Positions 35,468-42,500 of a stretch of DNA of 42,500 nt are shown here, piece by piece (within the stretch, counting starts at the first letter, position 1; every line of letters starts with the position of its first letter). The notes under the pieces were generated by a model. That model did not search any database and was not told the DNA's origin. It saw only the letters and a list, made by a program, of their open reading frames with translations. Source of the stretch: Anaeromyces robustus (Eukaryota > Neocallimastigomycota > Neocallimastigomycetes > Neocallimastigales > Neocallimastigaceae); NCBI GenBank assembly GCA_002104895.1, contig MCFG01000025.1, positions 210,001 to 252,500 of the forward strand. The letters are read 5' to 3'. A program made the position numbers and the translations under genes.

Positions 35468-36482
35468 ATGAAGTTCTATTCTAAAATATTAAATATTAGT
35501 ATTTTCTATTTTTTGATAGTTTTTTCGAAAACTAAAGTTTTAGCGGAAAAAACTATCATAAAAATTTTAATGGATAAACCTAATATGCTTCAAACTAATC
35601 ATACTCAAGAAGAATATTCAAAAATAATTAATGATTTTTTAGTATTAAAAAATACTAATAGTACTACTGTTGATTTTTCTAATAATACGGAAGTCGCCTA
35701 TACTTTTTTAGAAAAACCTTTGAATAAGACTAACAATAATAATATTGATTATAAAAAATATATTGAAAATCTTATTAAAGAATTAAAAAGTTTTAATTAT
35801 GATATGATGATTTTGGATGATAAATTTTTATTTAGTGAAAATGAATATTTTGAAAGTTCTTATATCGAAGATACTTTAGACTATCATCCATTCCAAATAA
35901 ATTATTTAGATTTAACTAATAAAATAAAAAAGGAAGCTCTTTCTATTCATCATAATAAAATTATTGATTCTGGTTATTTTAATAATAAATTATATGGTTT
36001 ACCTTATGAAAGTGATATTGATTTATATTATTATCAAAAAAATAATACATTAATAAAACAATTTATTGAGGATAAAGAAAATCAAAATCAAAATCAAAAT
36101 CAAAATCTTTATAATTCAAGATTACCAATAAGTATAGCTTATGGTGATGATGATGAATTAATGAGTGTTTATGCTGAACATTCTAGAAATATTAATTATT
36201 GTCCATCTCTTATTAATTGTCCTATGGAAGATAATTTAATATTTTTAATGAAAGAAAGAATTAATTATTCTTATAACGGAATTAATAATAATAATACTAA
36301 TACAGAAGATAATACTATTAAAAATGATAATAATGATAATAATAATAATTCATTGATTTTACAAAAAAATTTAAATGATGCTTATGATTCTTTCCAAAAT
36401 GGTGAAACTGTTATATTTAGAGGAAAGGCTTCTTATTACAAAACACTTGTTGAAAATGAAAATAATAATAATAATAATAATG

Positions 36483-36523
<41 letters not shown>

Positions 36524-37945
36524 TCAACCATTGGTATCTTCTTACCAATTATGAATAATGTTATCTATAATACAAAACATTTAGTTATTAATAAAAATAG
36601 TAAAATAGATGAAAAAATTCTTATTGATACAGCACTTCAACTTATTTCTGAAGATATTCAATTATATAAAGCAGAACAATTTGGTAGTTTTCCAACTTTA
36701 AATGATTATACGATGAATCATCATCAATATCAATATCAAAATCAAAATCAAACTTTTAAAACTATTAATCCAGAACTTTATGAATTAATTAATAATAATA
36801 AAATAATATTATCAGAAATAAAATATGATTTTCAATCTCCTCAATCTCCTCCATATATGGAAACAAGATTACTTTTCCCTGAAAAATTAAGAAATACTTT
36901 AAAATCTATTTTAACTATAAATAATGATGAAATTTTAAGTCGTCGTGATAATACAAATACAAATACAAATACAAATACAGATATAAAGGTTAAAGAATTA
37001 AATAATATTTTACAAAATACTAAAAATATTGTAGTCGATAAAGAAGAAAATAGTTTTTCAAAACTATGGATACTTATTTTATATGCTATTATAACTATTT
37101 GTATTACTCTGGTTCTTGTTACTATTTATTTAATTACAAAATATAGTAATCGTTCACCTTTCAAAGATACTTTACATGGTTTTTATATTATTATTAGTAT
37201 TGGTATTATAATGAATATTATCTCTCCAACAAGTTTTATGATGAAATATAAAAATATTGGTATTTGTCAAATTAGATATATTTATGAATCTATTAATACT
37301 TGTTTTACTATTTTACCAATGATTGCTATTGTTCTTTATCATTATCTTTTAAATAAAAAGAAGAACCAAAAGAATAATAATAATGAAAATAATGAAATCA
37401 ATGAAACCAATGAAATCAATGAAAATAATGAAAATGAAAATAAAAAAATATATAATTCAAAAATGAAATCTATTTATTTCTTTATTACAGGATTAGTTAT
37501 CATGATTATTTATTCTTTAATAGTATCAATATTTGGTATAAAATTCCATCTTAAATCTTATGGTAATATTGAAAATTATCGTCATTCCTATTGTGATTAT
37601 GAGACAGGTTTAATATTTGATATTATTGAACGTATTATTTATACTATTTTCTTCCTGGTATTATTAATCTTTACTATCAAAACAAAAAAATTAGATAAGA
37701 AAAATATTGTTGATTATAAATTTGTTATTGTGATGCTCATTATTTTAGTCATTGAAATTATTATAGGTATTCTTCCATCTTATCTTCCATCATGGGGTAA
37801 TTGTAATTTATTAATTTTACTTTATATTTTCTATATTGTTGGATATACTTTAAGTTTTTGTCTTTTAATTGGATCTAAATTAAAAGAAGCTTTAATATCA
37901 AAACCAGAACAAAAAGAAGAAATAAAACAAGAAGATATGGTTTAA
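35468..37945 (+). CDS. Family 3 GPCR (metabotropic glutamate/GABA-B receptor-like, Grl type)
   Basis: 825 aa from the ATG at 35468 (two upstream codons starting TTG are in frame but are not a normal start). A signal peptide covers about residues 1-26. A long extracellular region follows with Asn runs (about 205-215, 275-297, 330-355) and several N-glycosylation sites; the part with FNNKLYGLPYESD and AEQFGSFPT resembles a periplasmic-binding-protein-like ligand domain, as in many dictyostelid Grl proteins. Seven membrane segments lie at about 534-558, 569-592, 603-630, 668-692, 715-738, 752-774 and 782-806. A Cys just before TM3 (GICQIR) and one in the loop before TM5 (SYCDYE) form the usual family 3 disulfide pair. 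Intracellular loop 2 is Asn/Glu-rich and the C-tail is short (about 20 residues). The gene is intronless. Which Grl paralog it is I cannot say. Ligands such as glutamate or GABA are known for relatives, not shown here. Confidence 0.9.
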
Positions 37946-39065
37946 AAATTAGAAAAAAAAATAAATAAAATAAAGTAAATATAATAAAAATAATAATAAT
38001 GATATCAATTGATTAATATTTTAAAATATATAAAAAAAAGAAAGAAAGAAAAGAAAAGAAAAAAAAAAAGGAAATATATAAATAGTATTATATACAATTT
38101 TATATAATAACATATAAATAAAGATAAATGTATATATAGTATTATTTATATTTTTAATAACATAAAAGTAACATATATGTAAGAAAAATAAACTTACATT
38201 TAAAATTATAAAATAAAAAATAATAAAAAATAATAATATAATAAAATTAACAAAAAATAATAATAATAAAGCAAAAATAAAAAATATAATTATAAAGTAA
38301 ATAAATAAAATAAAAAAAAATTAAAATAAAAAATTTAATAAAAGTAAATAAAAATAATAAAAATAATAAAAATAAAACAATAAAAATAAAATAATAAAAT
38401 ATATATATAAAAATTGAGTCTTTTACTTTTTATTATATAAATTTAAAATATAAAAATATCAATAAAAGTAAAAACTAAAAACAAAAAATATATAAAAATA
38501 TATATATATTAAAAAGCTATATTTTCATTTTTTATTTTTTTTTTTCATTTTTAATTTATATTTATATATATATTTCATTTTGAAATTATTTTCATAATTA
38601 AGAATTTTTCTTTATATTTTAATAACTATACTAATTTTTTATCTAGTAATAAAAAAAAAGTGTAATCTATTTATATTCTTTATATTTCTTTTTCTTTTCC
38701 TTTTTGTTTATTTAATAATGAAATTTATTATAAAAAAAATATCGTAAGGATTTAAATAAAAAAAATTTAAAAATGTTAATACTCCAGTTACATTATATGT
38801 GATAATAATATTTTTTACAAATTACCAAATATCTTTTTTTTGTTATCTCTTTCGGTTTTTATAATAATAGTTGGATACGTGGTGGTAATTTTTTTTTATT
38901 TATTTATTTATTATTGATCGATCGATCGATCAATTGATAATAACATAGTAAATCAAAAAATTAAATTGAGTTATTATGGCTTACATATAATAGATGTACC
39001 CAAACATAGAATATTCAAAATGAGTTATTAAGGCTTACATAAAAACACATAATCAAAATGATTTA
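37946..39065. other. 1.1-kb spacer between convergent GPCR and LRR-like genes
   Basis: A-rich 3' flank with possible AATAAA signals just after the GPCR stop. It also has a perfect 22-bp GATC palindrome at 38913-38934 and repeated copies of the downstream gene's 3' end at 38967-39058. Confidence 0.7.
38913..38934. repeat. 22-bp perfect palindrome of GATC units
   Basis: ATT + (GATC)x4 + AAT is fully self-complementary. It stands out in a region that otherwise lacks GC-containing tetramers. Confidence 0.9.
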
Positions 39066-39104
39066 TTAAGGCTCACATTTAATAGGTGTATCCAAACACA
39101 TTCT
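38967..39104. repeat. Three imperfect copies of the LRR-like gene's 3' terminus
   Basis: Copies begin at 38967 (TGAGTTATTATGGCTTACAT), 39021 (TGAGTTATTAAGGCTTACAT) and 39059 (TGATTTATTAAGGCTCACAT). The third overlaps the stop codon and last codons of the 39066-39491 gene. The first also keeps TAATAGATGTACCCAAACA, matching TAATAGGTGTATCCAAACA in the gene; the middle copy lost that part. Confidence 0.85.
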
Positions 39105-39491
39105 TCCCGTAATTTTTTGTTTTACCATACTAACAAAACTAGCATCCTGACTACTGAATTTATTTCTTGAAAAATCTATTGTTCTTATGACATATGGACT
39201 AACTAATGACAATACTCTACTCGCATCATGTATATCTAATTGACAATCAATAATTTTTAAATCAATGACATGATACAAACTATCAAAAAGTTCTGAAAAA
39301 GAATAACCATTAGTAGTACAACAACTTTCAAAACTTAATTTATTTACTCCATTAGAAAATAATTCCCAAAATTTCTCTACAAATTCATCATTTATTTCCA
39401 TACCTCGGAAAGTAACAGACTTTAATTCCTTGGTATCATCCAGTGTTAATTTCTGAAAATCTTTTGCATTACAAATCACTTTCTCTTGCAT
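39066..39491 (-). CDS. Small leucine-rich-repeat-like protein, unknown function
   Basis: 141 aa, one exon, ATG at 39491, with higher GC than its flanks and normal dictyostelid codon use. No signal peptide or membrane segment is seen. The text shows irregular LRR-like units of about 25-30 residues: LKSVTFRGMEINDEFVEKF, VNKLSFESCCTTNGYSFSEL, VIDLKIIDCQLDIHDASRVL and IRTIDFSRNKFSSQDASFV, close to the ribonuclease-inhibitor style L-x-x-L-D-h-S-x-N-x-h. The final residues (LDTPIKCEP) are Cys/Pro-containing and fall in a segment that is repeated downstream. It may be a truncated member of a larger LRR family or an intact small protein. No relative is present in the window. Confidence 0.7.
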   Translation of the reverse strand: MQEKVICNAKDFQKLTLDDTKELKSVTFRGMEINDEFVEKFWELFSNGVNKLSFESCCTTNGYSFSELFDSLYHVIDLKIIDCQLDIHDASRVLSLVSPYVIRTIDFSRNKFSSQDASFVSMVKQKITGRMCLDTPIKCEP

Positions 39492-39554
39492 CTCTCTATA
39501 TAATATTTATATATTTTACATATTTTTTTTAATTGCTTTTTTTTTAATTACTTT

Positions 39555-39558
<4 letters not shown>

Positions 39559-39610
<52 letters not shown>
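39559..39610. promoter_or_regulatory. 52-base A-run upstream of the LRR-like gene
   Basis: Uninterrupted A on the plus strand, hence oligo-dT in the sense direction of the gene starting at 39491. Long dT runs near the start are common in dictyostelid promoters; the role here is inferred from position only. Confidence 0.4.
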
Positions 39611-39613
<3 letters not shown>

Positions 39614-40030
39614 ATTTTTTTAATTATTTTCTTAAAAAAAATTATAAAACTAGAGATAAAACATTATTTATATATATATATATTTTTCTCGTTATATTTT
39701 TAAAATAAAAAAAAAGTTTATAAATAATATTTATTTTAATTATTTAGTGTTTTATTTATGTTAAAAATTGCTAAACCACTCTGATAGCCATTAAAATAAA
39801 AATAAAATCAAAAAAAAAAAAAATAAATTAAAAAGTTTATTTTATTAATTATTCAATTAAATATATTATTTTTTATAATTATTTTATTTATTTATTTTAT
39901 ATTTATTTTATATTTATTATGAGTATTTTAATCACTTAAAATATACTTAAATTACTAAATATTTAATATATTAAATAAATTAAATCAATAAAATATAATT
40001 TTTATTAATATATTAAAATTAATAATAATG

Positions 40031-40068
<38 letters not shown>

Positions 40069-40583
40069 AAAAAAATAGAATAAAAATAAAAATAAAAGTA
40101 AAAAAAAAAAAAAAAAAACCACTGTTAATAGCATATTCTTTTTATTCTTTTTTAAATCATCTAACCATCACATCAAAACCAAAAAAAAAAAAAAGTTTGA
40201 TTGATATTTATTCTATTCTATTATTTATATTATTTTATATTATTTTATAATTTATGATAATTTATTATATTATACAGAAAAAATTTTTATAAAACTTTTT
40301 TTTTTTATTTTTATTTTTTAAATTAATAAATTAATACATTAAATAATATATTAAAAAAAAACACTTTTTTTTTTTAATCATTAAATGAATATCTTTTTTT
40401 TTTTTCTTTGTGTTTCTTTTTGGTTTTTTATAACACTTTTGTGTTTTATTGGCTTTTAATTAACTTTTTTTATTGGTTTTAAATTTTTTTAACTTTTTAT
40501 TGGCTTATAATACATTTATTTTATTTACTTATGTAGGATATTTACTTACTTTATATAGATTTATTTATTTATTTTATATTGAT

Positions 40584-40614
<31 letters not shown>

Positions 40615-42142
40615 TTTTATATAGATTTATTTATTTACTTTAGAATTATGTTTTTTTATACGTATTACACTAATCTGTTCTTATTTGTTATATATTAACA
40701 ATCAATTTTTATATGTGTGGATTTGTAATATTAATATATGATATCATGAAAAAAAAAACACAAAAAATTAATTTTTATGAATAATAATTAATATTATGAA
40801 TCATTATAATAAATTAAATTTTTAATTTTATTAGTAAAAAAAAAAAAAGTTTTTAATTAAAATAATTAACAATCATAATTAAATAAAAAAAGTTTGATTT
40901 TTTTTTTTACTAAGTAATAATAAAAATAATAAAAAATAATAAAAAATAGCAACAAAGTAATTGTTTTTTTTTTTTTTTTGTTTTTTTTTTATTGTTTTTT
41001 GTTGTATTTCAATTAAATTTTTATTGAATTGGTCATAGTTAATAAATGAATTTTAATCTTCAGTAATTCAGAAATAAATAAATATTATATTGTTTTTACT
41101 TTTTTATTTTATTTTATTTCTCTTATTTTAAATTTTGTTACTTTTTTTTTTTGTTCCTATTATTTTATAATTATTAATTTTGTTACTATTAATTTTGTTA
41201 CTATTAATTTTGTTACTATTCTTATTTTTTTTCTATAATTACCATATATTATTTATTATTATTATCATATATTATTATATATAATTATATATTATTGATT
41301 ATCAATTATTAAATTTTAAATTACTTAACAATTTAAAATTTATAATTTACAAAAATAGTTAAAAAGGTAAGAATTATCCATTTTTGTTTTTGTTTTTTTA
41401 ATATTTAATACATACATGTAATATAATAAATGTACATTATTTTATTTATTTATTAAGTTCATTAGTTAATTGTATTTTATTTTATTATACATTTACATTA
41501 TTATTCAATTATTCAATTATTTATTATTATTCAATTCTTTATTATTTGTATTATATATACAGAATAAATAAGGAATTAGTTTGTGTCGAAAGGTGATAAC
41601 AATTTTGTCATACAAGATTTTGTCATACAAAATAATTATGACATAATTATTATTTCTTAAAATATAGTAAAATATAGAATAGATTCTAATAGGAATAATA
41701 ACTATATTTATATAAAAATTGTTTTATAGTTACTAACAGAGTAACCATAAAAAATAAAAAAGTAAAAACAAATAAAAATAAAAATACAAAAATAAAAGTA
41801 ATAATAGAATAATAAAAAAATATTTAAATAATAAAAATGAAATAATTTCTTACTATTAATGACTAAAAAAAAAAAAAAAAACTTGAAAAAATAAAACAGA
41901 AATTATATATTATATTATATTACAAAGAATTTTTATCATTTTTTACTTTTATTCCCTTTCTTTTCTTTTTTTTTTGTTTTTTTAAATCTGTATTATTAGT
42001 AACAATTATTCTTTATACATATATATATATCACTATATATATATCACTAATAATTAAAATTAAATATTACTTTTCAAAGAATTTTAATTCACGCTAGTTA
42101 AAGTTTTATATAAGAGACAAAATTATTTTTATTTTTTTTTCA

Positions 42143-42260
42143 ATATCTTCTAAAACTTTGTGTATGAAGATATAAATAAGAACACATTCTAGAATTTTAA
42201 ACATTCTACAAATTAATACTGAATAAATTAGACTTCATAATGTAACAATTATTCAGTATT
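42143..42260. repeat. Two adjacent perfect hairpins
   Basis: An 8-bp stem ATATCTTC/GAAGATAT (42143-42150 with 42166-42173, 15-base loop) is followed by a 12-bp stem AATACTGAATAA/TTATTCAGTATT (42215-42226 with 42249-42260, 22-base loop). The loops are less AT-rich than the surroundings. A small structured RNA is possible but unsupported otherwise. Confidence 0.5.
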
Positions 42261-42500
42261 TACTTAGTATTTACTTAGTATTATTTATATTATATCAATC
42301 TTACCTATTGATATTATTAATTTTTCGTATTTCTTTAAAACTCAAAATACTTCTTTTAATATTCTTTTTTTTTTATTTTTTGATTTTTTACTTCTATAAA
42401 TATTAAATATTTTATAATTGTAATATAAATATATTATAATAAACATTTTTATTTTTATTTCATTTTTATTTCACTTTATTTCATTTTATTTTATTTCATT

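Larger units (their letters stand above)
39492..42500. other. 3.0-kb right-edge region without a recognised gene
   Basis: It contains a 52-base A-run at 39559-39610, about 70 bp upstream of the LRR-like gene (an oligo-dT on that gene's coding strand, typical of dictyostelid promoters), further A-runs near 40036 and 40100, a TTTA microsatellite near 40580-40615, a 13-bp direct repeat ATTTTGTCATACA near 41605-41630, and two hairpins at 42143-42260. No coding frame is supported. Confidence 0.65.

Overview
The window looks like chromosomal DNA of a dictyostelid social amoeba, most likely from the Dictyostelium discoideum group. Noncoding DNA is extremely AT-rich, with long A and T homopolymers and many (AAT)n, (TTTA)n and TA microsatellites. 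Genes are AT-rich with few short introns (GTAAGT/GTATGT donors), and proteins carry asparagine runs. I recognise eight protein genes. I see no tRNA, rRNA, CRISPR array or intact transposon.

The left two thirds (1-28806) hold five paralogous secreted glycoside hydrolases of the GH114 / endo-alpha-1,4-polygalactosaminidase type. Four lie head-to-tail on the minus strand (starts at 1368, 7335, 14388 and 20637), spaced 6-7 kb apart. The fifth is on the plus strand (27787-28806). The four minus-strand copies share an intron at the same place and phase just after the signal-peptide exon; the plus-strand copy has no intron. The catalytic domain is joined to two kinds of C-terminus. Genes 2 and 5 end in a basic Thr/Lys/Arg tail. 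Genes 3 and 4 have an extra 3' exon with a Ser/Gly/Asn-rich linker, one membrane segment and a conserved cytosolic tail. Gene 1 carries the same potential splice donor, so its matching exon probably lies beyond the left edge. Reading through that donor instead of splicing would give soluble enzymes ending after a few codons. A short element (GTRGTACAAA, about 10-14 bases, then CCAATA) lies upstream of all four minus-strand copies.

The right third holds a RIB7-type riboflavin-pathway reductase (minus, 31585-32993, one 542-bp intron), a family 3 (metabotropic glutamate/GABA-B-like) GPCR (plus, 35468-37945) and a small leucine-rich-repeat-like gene (minus, 39066-39491) whose 3' end is partly triplicated downstream.

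Intergenic stretches in the hydrolase cluster are 4.3-7.1 kb, long for a dictyostelid. They hold tandem repeats, foldback arrays, a near-perfect 60-bp palindrome and a compositionally distinct block at 9.9-10.7 kb that may be a decayed element. All intron and exon boundaries were inferred by eye from GT/AG sites, reading frame and agreement among paralogs; similarity calls rest on recognised motifs, not on a search.
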